This document shows, piece after piece, positions 20,450 to 29,789 of a DNA stretch of 64,000 nt. A program made the position numbers and the translations under genes. Source of the DNA: Nitrosomonas sp. Nm84 (lineage in GTDB: Bacteria > Pseudomonadota > Gammaproteobacteria > Burkholderiales > Nitrosomonadaceae); the NCBI RefSeq assembly GCF_003201565.1, contig NZ_QJJP01000009.1, forward strand, positions 1-64,000, read 5' to 3'. A model generated the notes under the pieces. That model ran no database searches. It saw only the letters and a program-made list of their open reading frames with translations, and had not been told where the DNA came from. How positions within the stretch are numbered: position 1 is the first letter of the stretch; every line of letters starts with the position of its first letter.

Positions 20450-22234
20450 ATGACACAAGTAATTGAAATAACAATTCCCGATATCGGTGATTTCAAAGAT
20501 GTTCCTGTCATCGAAGTACTGGTTGCTCCCGGCGATACCGTTGCAAAGGAAACTTCGCTCATCACGCTGGAAACTGACAAAGCTTCGATAGAGGTACCTT
20601 CGCCACAAGCCGGGGTAATCAAAGCAATCAAAGTCAAAGTGGGTGATAAGGTCTCCGAGGGCTCAGTCGTTCTGACTTTGGCACTGACCGAACAATCTGC
20701 AGCGCCGGCAAGCACTGAGATAACGACTGGAGCCGATGAGAAAACAACGACCGCAACGACCGCCGTTCCACCATCAACGCCAGCGCCAGCGCCAGCGCCA
20801 ACACCATCGCAATCCGCTGCTCCAGGCGATATTCACGCCGATGTGGTGGTGCTCGGCGCGGGACCCGGAGGATATACCGCGGCTTTCCGTGCCGCTGATC
20901 TGGGTAAAAAAGTGATCTTAATCGAGCGCTATGCCACGCTTGGCGGTGTATGTCTGAATGTTGGCTGTATTCCATCCAAGGCACTATTGCATGCGGCCAA
21001 AGTCATCACGGAAGCGGACGAGGTTGAAGCACAAGGCATCGTTTTCGGCAAACCGCAGGTCGATATCGACAAGCTGCGCACCTGGAAGGAATCCGTGATC
21101 AGCAAGCTGACCAAGGGACTAAAGGCGCTGGCCAAACAGCGCAAAGTGGAAGTTATTCACGGTACCGGAAAATTTCTCACGCCGCATCTGATTCAGGTGG
21201 AAACAGCCACGGGGGCCAAAACGATCTCCTTTGACAACTGCATCATCGCAGCCGGCTCCAGTGTCACCCGCATTCCCGGTTTTCCGTATGATGATCCGCG
21301 TTTGATCGACTCCACCGGAGCACTTGAACTGCAGGATGTGCCGCAGCATATGCTGATTATCGGCGGCGGCATTATCGGCCTGGAAATGGCGACGGTTTAC
21401 TCGGCACTGGGCAGCAAAATCAGCGTGGTGGAATGGATGAATCAGTTGATCCCCGGCGCTGACGCGGATCTGGTCAAACCATTACATCGTCGCATCAAGA
21501 AACGCTACCAAGCGATTTATCTAAAAACCAAGGTGACTCGAATTAAAGCCGGAAAATCCGGACTTACCGTGACGTTTGAGGGCGATAATGCGCCGCAACC
21601 GCAGACTTACGATCGCATTTTGATGGCCGTTGGGCGTCGCCCGAATGGACACACGATCGGAGCCGAGGAAATCGGTATCCAAGTCAACGAACGCGGTTTT
21701 ATTTCGGTAGATCAGCAGATGCGCACCAACTTATCGCATATTTTTGCGATCGGCGATATCGTGGGTGAACCAATGTTGGCGCATAAAGCCACGTATGAAG
21801 GCAAATTGGCCGCCGAGGTTATTGCCGGGCACAAAGCCATTTTCGATGCACGCACCATTCCTTCAGTCGCTTACACCGACCCTGAAATCGCCTGGATGGG
21901 ATTAACCGAGAAAGAAGCGATCAAGCAAGGCATCGATTTTGAGAAAGCCAGCTTCCCTTGGGCTGCCAGCGGCCGAGCGATATCCATGACACGTGAAGAA
22001 GGCATGACACAATTGCTGCTGGATAAAAATACCCGTCGTATACTGGGCGCCGGCATAGTGGGTATAAACGCTGGTGAGCTGATAGCCGAAACGGTACTGG
22101 CACTGGAGATGGGTGCGGATATGGAAGATATCAGTCTAACTATCCACCCGCATCCGACGTTATCGGAAACGGTTTTATTTGCTGCCGAAATGGCCGAAGG
22201 AACTATTACCGATCTTTTTCTACCCAAGAAATAA
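20450..22234 (+). CDS. lpdA: Dihydrolipoamide dehydrogenase with N-terminal lipoyl domain
   Basis: Flavoprotein disulfide reductase (E3) of 2-oxoacid dehydrogenase complexes, 594 residues. Residues 1-80 form a lipoyl domain with the lipoylated lysine K44 in ETDKAS. A Pro/Ala-rich linker (about 100-125) joins it to the catalytic part, which has the FAD motif GAGPGGY, the redox pair C168/C173 in GGVCLNVGC, the NAD motif GGGIIG, and the His-Glu dyad in HPHPTLSE. ATG at 20450 is preferred over an in-frame GTG at 20417 because AGAAGG precedes it and the lipoyl domain begins there. E1 and E2 genes are not adjacent. Confidence 0.93.
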   Translation: MTQVIEITIPDIGDFKDVPVIEVLVAPGDTVAKETSLITLETDKASIEVPSPQAGVIKAIKVKVGDKVSEGSVVLTLALTEQSAAPASTEITTGADEKTTTATTAVPPSTPAPAPAPTPSQSAAPGDIHADVVVLGAGPGGYTAAFRAADLGKKVILIERYATLGGVCLNVGCIPSKALLHAAKVITEADEVEAQGIVFGKPQVDIDKLRTWKESVISKLTKGLKALAKQRKVEVIHGTGKFLTPHLIQVETATGAKTISFDNCIIAAGSSVTRIPGFPYDDPRLIDSTGALELQDVPQHMLIIGGGIIGLEMATVYSALGSKISVVEWMNQLIPGADADLVKPLHRRIKKRYQAIYLKTKVTRIKAGKSGLTVTFEGDNAPQPQTYDRILMAVGRRPNGHTIGAEEIGIQVNERGFISVDQQMRTNLSHIFAIGDIVGEPMLAHKATYEGKLAAEVIAGHKAIFDARTIPSVAYTDPEIAWMGLTEKEAIKQGIDFEKASFPWAASGRAISMTREEGMTQLLLDKNTRRILGAGIVGINAGELIAETVLALEMGADMEDISLTIHPHPTLSETVLFAAEMAEGTITDLFLPKK

Positions 22235-22279
22235 CTTATCCATTTCAGATAGAACAATGACTCATTTTTGACAGAACCC

Positions 22280-22687
22280 ATGACAACCTTCCAAAAAACC
22301 TATTTGCTCGCATTCATATGGTTAATAGCTTCAGTCGGCTTCATCAGTGATGCGTTGGCAACACATATTTCACAGCCTATTGTTGAAAATCCTAAAACAC
22401 ACTATCCCGTTGGGGAAGCCATCGTGCTGCAGGGATGGGTCGAATACAATGCCCAGCCGGCCCCCGATGTTCTGCTCAATTTTAAACTGACCCGCCCGGA
22501 TGGAACCGTCGCTGTTGATCAGTTTTACTCGAGTGATGCCAATGGCCGTTTTGACTTCAAGTTTGATACCCAACATGAAAAACCAGGTAGCTATCAAGCC
22601 ACCATTACGTCGCATTGCTTGGAAATTCATCGGTACGCCTGCACTTACAAAAATCAAACACTACCCATACACCTAAATAATCCCTAG
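22280..22687 (+). CDS. Exported Ig-like/macroglobulin-type domain protein
   Basis: A 135-residue exported protein. A signal peptide ends near DALA, leaving a mature domain of about 105 residues with a seven-strand beta pattern (YPVGEAIVLQGWVEYNAQPAPDVLLNFKL, DGRFDFKFD, PGSYQATIT). This resembles MG2/Big-type domains of surface proteins, where polymer or drug-like carrier linkers are held in beta sandwiches. Two cysteines near the end (HCLEIHRYAC) could form a disulfide. The ATG at 22280 follows a less likely TTG. Partner and function are unknown. Confidence 0.6.
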   Translation: MTTFQKTYLLAFIWLIASVGFISDALATHISQPIVENPKTHYPVGEAIVLQGWVEYNAQPAPDVLLNFKLTRPDGTVAVDQFYSSDANGRFDFKFDTQHEKPGSYQATITSHCLEIHRYACTYKNQTLPIHLNNP

Positions 22688-22789
22688 CATGACTATGAAT
22701 GCATGGGATTGTTGAACAACTTGCAATCACTGAGTCACGCAAACCGTATCCATGTAACATTGCAGTGATATCACAACAATAAAACCAAC

Positions 22790-23554
22790 ATGAGAATTGC
22801 TCATTCATCGTTTACTAAAATTTGCCGCAACTATCCGATCATCACATTTGCGCTGCTTATGCTGTCGGCATGCAATCCGCAGGCAGACAATTTGTCCGAA
22901 CGTGAAGCGCGTATCAATGCCAGGGAATCCGAACTGGTTACCTTGTTTGCCGAACTGGTTGAGCAAAGAAAATCCTTGGAAAAGCATGCATCTGATAAAT
23001 TCCCCGGGACGCAAGAGAATTCAAATGCAGACAAACGCAATGCCTGTTCATGTGACGCTGGCAGTACTAGCACACCTAAGCAAGGGGGAACGTCCGCAAA
23101 AACGAATACCAAAACACTATTAGGTGGAGTAGAGTCTGTATACCTTGACCCGCCTGGCCTGGAATTCAGTGCACGCATTGATACCGGAGCGCAAACCTCA
23201 TCGTTGAATGCTCTGGATGTTGTTGAATTTGAACGCGATGGCAAACCATTCGTGAGATTTAGTATGATTCACCCGGAAACGAAGGAAAAAATCGAATTGA
23301 CTCGGCGCTTACGCCGCTATGTTCGTGTCAAAGAACTTGGCAACAAGGAATCGAAACGGCGGCCGGTCGTGCGCATGCGAGTTGTACTTGCTGATCTTGA
23401 TGAGCAAATAAATTTCACGCTGGAAAATCGCAGTCGATTCAAGCATCAAGTGCTGATAGGCCGCAACTTGCTACAAGATCTCGCCACCGTGGATGTGAGT
23501 AAAAAATATACAACCGTCAAAACTGATCATTCGGAAACAGCCGGTAAAAAATAA
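22790..23554 (+). CDS. Retropepsin-like putative zinc/aspartic protease (Zn_protease, RimK-associated)
   Basis: A 254-residue lipoprotein: lipobox LSAC near residue 28, a short coiled-coil-like stretch (about 35-70), then a C-terminal domain of the family labelled ATP-dependent zinc protease (PF05618). The core has ARIDTGAQTSSLNA, a DTGA motif as in retropepsin-like aspartic proteases, and GRNLLQDLATVDV at the end. Members are encoded beside RimK-like ATP-grasp ligases, as here. Its stop overlaps the next start by one base (TAATG), so the two are coupled. The DTGA motif suggests aspartic rather than zinc chemistry. Confidence 0.88.
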   Translation: MRIAHSSFTKICRNYPIITFALLMLSACNPQADNLSEREARINARESELVTLFAELVEQRKSLEKHASDKFPGTQENSNADKRNACSCDAGSTSTPKQGGTSAKTNTKTLLGGVESVYLDPPGLEFSARIDTGAQTSSLNALDVVEFERDGKPFVRFSMIHPETKEKIELTRRLRRYVRVKELGNKESKRRPVVRMRVVLADLDEQINFTLENRSRFKHQVLIGRNLLQDLATVDVSKKYTTVKTDHSETAGKK

Positions 23555-25104
23555 TGCATGCAAAACTTAGATTCTATTTTCTAGTCATCCTGATCATGGG
23601 ACTTGGAATAGGTTTAATTTTATACAAGCACTTCGCGTTGGGATTTCCATTATTGCCGGATGACAAAAAGCCGGTCTGGACCATCGAAGCCAAGATTGAT
23701 TTTGTCGCAAAGGGTGAACCTGTTACTGTCTCTTTTGCGCTACCTCCACAAACTCCCAATATCGTTCTCATCGAAGAAGATTTTGCGTCGCCTGATTATG
23801 GATTCAGTGAATTACCATCCCAGACAGGACGCCGTGCGCAGTGGAGTAAACGCTCCGCAACCGGTCCACAGACAGCCTATTATCGCGCGCGTATTTATGA
23901 AACAGACACGATCACTCCTTCACCATCCGCCGCAGATCTTCCGGCAGAACCGGAAAAACCTGAATTTGACGAAGTTCTAAAAACTGCCGCAACAGCATTG
24001 CTTGATCAAGTCCGCAGCAAATCATCCAATACTGAGATATTTACGCGTGAATTGATCACGACATTGAATTCCAGCGCACCCAGTCAGAGTCAAAGCCTGT
24101 TGCTCAGTGAGCAGTCCAGCGAAGACTACAAAACCCATTTGATTATCAATTTACTGGCATTGGAAGGGATCAGCGCACGCATTGTTCGCGGCTTGTACCT
24201 GGAAGATGGTCGACGCAGACAGTCGTTGACCAATTTTGTGGAAGTCTATCTGGGCGGTCAATGGCGCTTATTTAACCAAAACTCCGGAGTGAGCGGGAAA
24301 CCCGACGACTTCCTGTTGTGGCAGCGTGGCGACCAATCGTTACTGGATGTGGTCGGCGGTAAAAAATCGCAGATATCGTTCTCCATCATCAAGAATTTCC
24401 AGTCGACAAGAAATCTGGTAGTGCGCGACAGTATGAACAAACAGGCCGGTATCATCGATTTTTCTATCTACAGTCTTCCGATTGAGCAGCAGAGTGCTTT
24501 CAAAATGATTTTGTTATTACCGATCGGTGCATTGATTGTGGTCATCATGCGCCTGCTGGTCGGCCTACGAACTTCCGGTACGTTCATGCCCATTCTGATT
24601 GCCTTAGCACTGATACAAACCACTTTGTTAACCGGCATCGTCATTTTTCTGACTGTCGTTGGAACAGGGTTATTGATTCGATCTTACTTATCACGCCTCA
24701 ACTTACTATTTGTCGCGCGTATTTCAGCCGTGATCATTGTGGTAATTGCGATCATGGCAGGTATTAGCATCATCAGTAACAAACTGGGACTCGATCAAGC
24801 AATGACGGTGACTTTCTTCCCCATGATCATTCTGTCATGGACCATTGAGCGCATGTCGGTGCTGTGGGAAGAAGACGGTCCCAGAGAGGTTTTTATCCAG
24901 GGCGGCGGTAGCCTGTTGACGGCGATAATCGCCTATTTGTTCATGACCAATCGGACGATTGAGTACTTGTCGTTTAATTTCCCTGAATTGATGTTGGTTA
25001 ATCTAGCGTTCATTCTGATCCTCGGACAATATACCGGTTACCGGTTATCCGAGCTGTATCGTTTCCACTCTCTGGAAAGACGCAATGTTTCTGACAAGCG
25101 CTAA
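23554..25104 (+). CDS. Inactive transglutaminase domain fused to seven-membrane-helix domain
   Basis: A 516-residue inner-membrane protein. One N-terminal helix (about 8-28) is followed by a periplasmic region with a transglutaminase-like fold (about 165-270: LLALEGISARIVRGLYLEDG, FVEVYLGGQWRLFN). The nucleophilic Cys expected in active enzymes is absent. Seven hydrophobic helices fill residues about 310-505. This matches the Transglut_i_TM plus 7TM_transglut pair that accompanies RimK-like ligases. It overlaps the following ligase by 20 bp. A role in presenting periplasmic peptides to the system is plausible but unproven. Confidence 0.88.
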   Translation: MHAKLRFYFLVILIMGLGIGLILYKHFALGFPLLPDDKKPVWTIEAKIDFVAKGEPVTVSFALPPQTPNIVLIEEDFASPDYGFSELPSQTGRRAQWSKRSATGPQTAYYRARIYETDTITPSPSAADLPAEPEKPEFDEVLKTAATALLDQVRSKSSNTEIFTRELITTLNSSAPSQSQSLLLSEQSSEDYKTHLIINLLALEGISARIVRGLYLEDGRRRQSLTNFVEVYLGGQWRLFNQNSGVSGKPDDFLLWQRGDQSLLDVVGGKKSQISFSIIKNFQSTRNLVVRDSMNKQAGIIDFSIYSLPIEQQSAFKMILLLPIGALIVVIMRLLVGLRTSGTFMPILIALALIQTTLLTGIVIFLTVVGTGLLIRSYLSRLNLLFVARISAVIIVVIAIMAGISIISNKLGLDQAMTVTFFPMIILSWTIERMSVLWEEDGPREVFIQGGGSLLTAIIAYLFMTNRTIEYLSFNFPELMLVNLAFILILGQYTGYRLSELYRFHSLERRNVSDKR

Positions 25105-26092
25105 GAAACTCAGAAGCCTAGGCATCATCGGGATGAATCAAAGAAACTTTGGTTTAATCTCTCGCTATAACCCGCGCCATTTATACCCACTCGTCGATGA
25201 CAAACTAAAAACCAAAATACTGGCACAACAGGCCGGGATCACGGTACCCAAACTGCTCGGTACGGTGCAATATCAGCATGATGTCAAGCTGCTGAAAGAA
25301 ATACTTCACCCGTATGACCAGTTTGTCATAAAACCGGTCAAGGGCAGTGGCGGCAAAGGCATTTTGGTGATTACCGAACATGATCACAATCTCTACTTCA
25401 AACCCAGCGGCGATGCCATACAACTGGCAGATATCGAGCGGCATGTTTCCAATATCTTAAGCGGCCTCCACAGTTTGGGCGGCAAGCCCGACACCGTTAT
25501 GATTGAGTCGCTGATACAGCTGGATCCAGTTTTCTCCAACTATAGTTATGAAGGCATTCCCGATATCCGCATTATCGTTTTTCGTGGCTACCCCATCATG
25601 GCAATGTTGCGACTTACAACGCATGCTTCCGATGGCAAAGCCAATTTGCATCAAGGCGCGGTAGGTGTCGGCATCGATATCGGAACAGGCAGCGCGTTAC
25701 ATGCTGTACAGTACGGTGAAACGGTTCTGCACCACCCGGATACGCGAAAAACTTTCTCGGAATTAGTCATTCCGCATTGGGATAAATTATTACAATTAGC
25801 TGCTGCCTGCTATGAGATGACCGGTCTGGGATATTTGGGCGCGGATTTGGTGTTGGACAGAGATCAAGGTCCAATGATCATTGAGCTCAATGCGCGCCCC
25901 GGACTCTCCATTCAAGTGGCCAATTACGCCGGCCTGGCACCGCGGGTTGCCGTCATAGAAGCACTCAAAACTGTAGATCTGGATCCCCAAATACGCGCAG
26001 CATTCAGCAAAAAACAATTCTCGGTCGATTTTTCAACAAATAACCATACGCCTCGCGAGCAGCATACGCGCTCCGGTGATGCCGGTCCTTAG
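25085..26092 (+). CDS. RimK-like ATP-grasp ligase (alpha-L-glutamate ligase-like)
   Basis: A 335-residue ATP-grasp enzyme expected to form peptide bonds between an amino acid and a carboxylate. The ATP-binding hairpin reads FVIKPVKGSGGKGILV (about 78-95), and the metal-binding end reads MIIELNARPGLSIQVANY. It lacks the N-terminal substrate region of true RimK, placing it with alpha-L-glutamate ligase-like proteins. Third gene of the operon after the protease and transglutaminase/7TM genes, overlapping the latter. The substrate is unknown; the conserved trio suggests coupled synthesis and trimming of a peptide tag or peptide metabolite. Confidence 0.88.
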   Translation: MFLTSAKKLRSLGIIGMNQRNFGLISRYNPRHLYPLVDDKLKTKILAQQAGITVPKLLGTVQYQHDVKLLKEILHPYDQFVIKPVKGSGGKGILVITEHDHNLYFKPSGDAIQLADIERHVSNILSGLHSLGGKPDTVMIESLIQLDPVFSNYSYEGIPDIRIIVFRGYPIMAMLRLTTHASDGKANLHQGAVGVGIDIGTGSALHAVQYGETVLHHPDTRKTFSELVIPHWDKLLQLAAACYEMTGLGYLGADLVLDRDQGPMIIELNARPGLSIQVANYAGLAPRVAVIEALKTVDLDPQIRAAFSKKQFSVDFSTNNHTPREQHTRSGDAGP

Positions 26093-26269
26093 GCAGGTTT
26101 AAAAACTATCTGCGTTGCCGCTATGGGTGTCAAAAACAGGCCAGAAGCACTCATTGATCGCACATAAACTGCGCATATTCGCCCATTTTTGCTTTGCATC
26201 GACTATCTCGGAAACGTTTTGAGCGACCTGTTAAAACTTCCGTACCCACTGTCCGCTCAAAGGCCTCAT

Positions 26270-27934
26270 CTAATCACCTGAATTAACCACTACTTTATTG
26301 CGTCCCCTCTGTTTGGCTTGATACAGTGCTTTATCAGCAGCTTCACTGAGGCTGGCGGCATCCGAGAAATGTGCAAGATCCGCGATACCGCAACTGAAAT
26401 TGACATAAAACTCTTCATCATGACTCAGGTGTAGCAAACGTGAGAAAACTGTGCGTATCTCATCAATGACTTTTGCCGCAGAGGTTGCGTCAGTATCGTT
26501 CATGATGACAGCAAACTCTTCCCCGCCATAACGTCCGACAATGTCCGTTTCCCGCAAACGTTGTTTGAGCAGCCGCGCCAAGCTCTTAAGCACACGATCA
26601 CCTGCGGCATGGCCATAGGTGTCGTTGACTTTCTTAAAGAAATCGATATCCACCATGGCGAGCGATAACGGTGTACTCAGCCGGCTGGAACGCACCACTT
26701 CACGTGCCAGTTCTTCTTTTATCGCAGTATGATTCAACAAGCCGGTCAAACCGTCATGAATCACCAGAGAACGTAAAGCACGCGCTCGCGTCACACGCGA
26801 TGTAATGGCTGAAACCAAGTGCGCAGGATCAATCGGTTTAACCAGAAAATCGTCGCCACGCAAATTCATCGCCTCAGGCTGCGTATTAAAATCGTTTTCA
26901 GTAGAAAGATAAACGATCGGAGTACTCAGAAAACCATCCGTTTGGCGAACGACTTTGGCCAATTCAATTCCGTTGCATTCGGGCATATACAAATCCATCA
27001 GAATGAGATCAGGATTAAAGTCGCTCAATACTTCCAACAACTGCATCGGCTCTGAGATTGCCTTCACGGTCATTTCAGCCTGTTCCAATATCGCCGTATG
27101 GTAAGCCAGCACCATTGGACTATCATCGACAATCAATACACGAAATGGCTCTTGAATTTGCGACGCGGTAATCAAGTCAAGTTGATCGATCAGTTCCGTA
27201 GAATTAATAGGTTTTGTGAAGTAGGCAACACTACCGGCACGCACCGCCCCCAGTCGAAAAGCCATCTCATCGTGAACCGAAATAAAAATCACCCGCGCCG
27301 GACAAATCAAGTCTTGCTGAATTTCCTCCATGATCTGAATACCACCCATTTCATCTTCAGGAAACTCAACATCCATGAGGATGATCGCATGAGGTTTATG
27401 CTCAACAGCGGCGCGGAATTTATCTAAATGATTGAATACCTCGACTTCATAACCGTAGTAGCGCAACTGCAGCGCAAGCTCCTGCGCCGCCTCGGCATCA
27501 TCTTCCACCACAAATATCAGATTAGATGCGTGAGGATTTTGCAGAAGCGCATGTTCATCGCCCCCTCCCGCAATCGTATTTTTTGACGATGCAGCAGCTT
27601 GCTCAGCGGAGATCCGCTTTAGCTCAAGCACTTGCTGAGAAATTCTGGCAGATTGCAACGTATCTATAGCAGCTTCTCTGTGCATCAGGCTCTTGAGAGC
27701 TTGTTCCAATGCACGAGCCTCAATACTCAGTTGCGGGTAGCCAAACGTTTTACCATTACCGACCAAATTGTGCACAGAGCGATGCAGTTCCTGTAGTACC
27801 TTACTGTCCCATTCTTTTTGCAATTTATTCCATAAGGCTTCAATTTCAGTGATTCTGTCCGGTAGCTCTTGTGCAAATGAAGCCAGCAACAAACGCATTC
27901 TTTCCCGAAATTCTTTGTGCTCTTTAATATGCAT
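26270..27934 (-). CDS. Hpt-REC-REC-GGDEF response regulator, diguanylate cyclase
   Basis: A 554-residue signalling protein in this order: Hpt-like domain (His55 in VHNLVGNGKTFGY), receiver 1 (Asp188 in LMDVEF), receiver 2 (Asp314 in LMDLYMP), and a GGDEF domain. The active site is GGEEF (470-474) and an inhibitory RETD site lies at 461-464, so it should make c-di-GMP with product inhibition. A PleD-like double receiver plus Hpt in one chain suggests a phosphorelay node. ATG at 27934 is preferred over an upstream TTG. No histidine kinase gene is adjacent. Confidence 0.93.
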   Translation of the reverse strand: MHIKEHKEFRERMRLLLASFAQELPDRITEIEALWNKLQKEWDSKVLQELHRSVHNLVGNGKTFGYPQLSIEARALEQALKSLMHREAAIDTLQSARISQQVLELKRISAEQAAASSKNTIAGGGDEHALLQNPHASNLIFVVEDDAEAAQELALQLRYYGYEVEVFNHLDKFRAAVEHKPHAIILMDVEFPEDEMGGIQIMEEIQQDLICPARVIFISVHDEMAFRLGAVRAGSVAYFTKPINSTELIDQLDLITASQIQEPFRVLIVDDSPMVLAYHTAILEQAEMTVKAISEPMQLLEVLSDFNPDLILMDLYMPECNGIELAKVVRQTDGFLSTPIVYLSTENDFNTQPEAMNLRGDDFLVKPIDPAHLVSAITSRVTRARALRSLVIHDGLTGLLNHTAIKEELAREVVRSSRLSTPLSLAMVDIDFFKKVNDTYGHAAGDRVLKSLARLLKQRLRETDIVGRYGGEEFAVIMNDTDATSAAKVIDEIRTVFSRLLHLSHDEEFYVNFSCGIADLAHFSDAASLSEAADKALYQAKQRGRNKVVVNSGD

Positions 27935-28350
27935 AATAGTGTGCCCGATTCTGTGCAATCTCAGCGGTTAGTCGCACGAGATCGAAGTTTTGTGATAAGC
28001 CCGCCGTCATTCCAAAATTATGCATGACGCAATTTCATTTGGTTGTACAGTAGCAGCCATAGCGAAAATATGAATACGGTTGTATGCTTCTCCCAACCTA
28101 TTTTCTTTCGCATATAGCCATTGTATAAAAAAAATAGCCACTCAATCTGATAATTTAAGACTTAAAAATCGATTATTTAACCGATTTGCTGATGAAATTT
28201 TCCATTATGGCCTGTAACGTTGGAACTATGGCACAAAAATTATCACGACAGTGCCTGTTAATTACGCATTTGCTATATATTTTATTGCCGTCAGCTATTT
28301 TGTAAGTAGCTGTTTTCCATTCCATCGCTTCCTCAGATCGGATAGAAACT
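27935..28350. other. Divergent intergenic region without a gene
   Basis: These 415 bases are AT-rich with stop codons in all frames. A loose inverted repeat CAGCTA/TAGCTG (about 28292-28312) is present. The stretch should hold promoters for the regulator (minus) and the hydrolase (plus), but none is convincing. Confidence 0.4.
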
Positions 28351-29238
28351 ATGTTGCATAAGATAACTGTTCAGATTCTGACTCTGATCATTGTCATCAC
28401 GCTTGGCATCTTTGCAATCGGTGCGTTGTTGACCGGACCGGCGCCCAGCGCAGTCGGTACACTGTCAGCAGATTTTCCAGTGAAATCCATACAAATTCCT
28501 GGTACAAACGGGTCTGTCGTACACGGCTGGTTATCTTATGGAAAACCTGGCGGCAGTGTCGTGCTATTGGTGCATTCAATGCGTAGCAATCGACTGGAGA
28601 TGCTGAGTCGGGCCAGATTCCTGAGAAATCAAGGTTACAACGTGCTGTCCATTGATCTGCATGCACATGGCGAAACTACTGGAGAAAGAATCACTTTTGG
28701 CTTGCAGGAATCCGAAAGTGTAACAACATCGGTAGCTTTTCTTCGCAACACCTTTCCGCATGAGCGAATCGGTGCCATCGGTGTCTCATTGGGTGCCGCA
28801 GCCATTGTGCTTGCCAAACAGGGTTTAAAACTGGATGCGGTTATTCTTGAATCCTTGCACCCGACCATCGAAGAAGCTGTCGATAATCGCTTAAAATTAC
28901 ACTTCGGCAGCTATGGATCTGTGCTTTTACCCGTCATGCTGTCGCAATTATCCTTTTATTTAGATACTTCCATGGATAAATTGAGTCCAATCAATCGAAT
29001 CAATGACTTGAATTCTCCGATATTGTTCATTTCCGGCACAGACGATGCTCATACAACGCAATCAGAAACCGAACGTCTCTATGCTGCCGCTCGAACACCC
29101 AAAGAATTATGGATTGTTCCCGGCGCCCGGCATTTCAATATGCATTCGTATGCCGGTAAAGAATATGAACAACGTATTACCGCCTTCTTATCTGATTATC
29201 TACGCCGCATTGACGACAAATCACAACCCATTGACTAA
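28351..29238 (+). CDS. Alpha/beta hydrolase, membrane-anchored
   Basis: A 295-residue alpha/beta hydrolase of the BAAT/DUF-type lysophospholipase-like group. An N-terminal hydrophobic helix (about 5-28) probably anchors it facing the periplasm. The nucleophile elbow GVSLG contains Ser146, with Asp in SGTDDAHT and His in GARHFNMH completing the triad. HSMRSNRLEMLSRA and DLHAHGET are the usual oxyanion-side loops. The substrate is not inferable. It is followed by uspA 101 bp downstream. Confidence 0.85.
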   Translation: MLHKITVQILTLIIVITLGIFAIGALLTGPAPSAVGTLSADFPVKSIQIPGTNGSVVHGWLSYGKPGGSVVLLVHSMRSNRLEMLSRARFLRNQGYNVLSIDLHAHGETTGERITFGLQESESVTTSVAFLRNTFPHERIGAIGVSLGAAAIVLAKQGLKLDAVILESLHPTIEEAVDNRLKLHFGSYGSVLLPVMLSQLSFYLDTSMDKLSPINRINDLNSPILFISGTDDAHTTQSETERLYAAARTPKELWIVPGARHFNMHSYAGKEYEQRITAFLSDYLRRIDDKSQPID

Positions 29239-29273
29239 GCCAATCATCACCGACAGTACGATGATGCAAATAT

Positions 29274-29292
29274 GATAAAGTTTGGCTTTATC
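29274..29292 (+). terminator. Short AT-rich hairpin between hydrolase and uspA
   Basis: GATAAAG and CTTTATC form a perfect 7-bp stem with a TTTGG loop, 36 bp after the hydrolase stop. No T-run follows, so termination would be weak. Confidence 0.25.
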
Positions 29293-29339
29293 GTAGAACT
29301 CATATTCGTTTTCGCCGATTTACCATCAAGGAATTCACC

Positions 29340-29783
29340 ATGAATCACTATCAGAACATTCTACTCGCCATCGATTTCTCCGATTATGGTCACTATGTTG
29401 CGCAGAGAGCAAAACAGCTGGTCGATCAATTCAGCGCACATCTTCACATCATCCACGTGCTAGATAATATTCCTATGCCTGACACGCCGTATGGCTTGGT
29501 CATCCCACTGGATGAAGATTCATCCTACGATTTATTGGAAGCGGAAAAAAACAAATTAAAACAGATCAGTGATCAATTGGATATTGCACCAACACGCCGC
29601 TGGATGGTTTGGGGTGAACCACAACAGGAAATTACCCAGCTTGCGACACAACAGCATATCGATCTCATCGTCGTGGGTTCACACGGACGCCATGGACTTG
29701 CTGTGTTGATGGGCTCAACCGCCAAGGGAGTTTTGTATCACGCTGATTGTGACGTGCTAGCTATCCACTTAAAAGAACATTAG
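29340..29783 (+). CDS. Universal stress protein
   Basis: A 147-residue UspA-fold cytoplasmic protein. It begins YQNILLAIDFSDYG and contains the ATP-binding motif G-x2-G-x9-G-S as VGSHGRHGLAVLMGSTAKG, so it is likely an ATP-binding member. Such proteins support survival in stress and starvation. AAGGAATT precedes the ATG. It converges with bamD, six bases apart, with no room for a separate terminator. Confidence 0.93.
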   Translation: MNHYQNILLAIDFSDYGHYVAQRAKQLVDQFSAHLHIIHVLDNIPMPDTPYGLVIPLDEDSSYDLLEAEKNKLKQISDQLDIAPTRRWMVWGEPQQEITQLATQQHIDLIVVGSHGRHGLAVLMGSTAKGVLYHADCDVLAIHLKEH

Positions 29784-29789
29784 GAAATG

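Noticed and set aside
20774-20815. Short repeat of GCCAGC units in the lpdA gene
   Set aside because: Encodes the Pro/Ala linker between lipoyl and catalytic domains; an ordinary flexible hinge.
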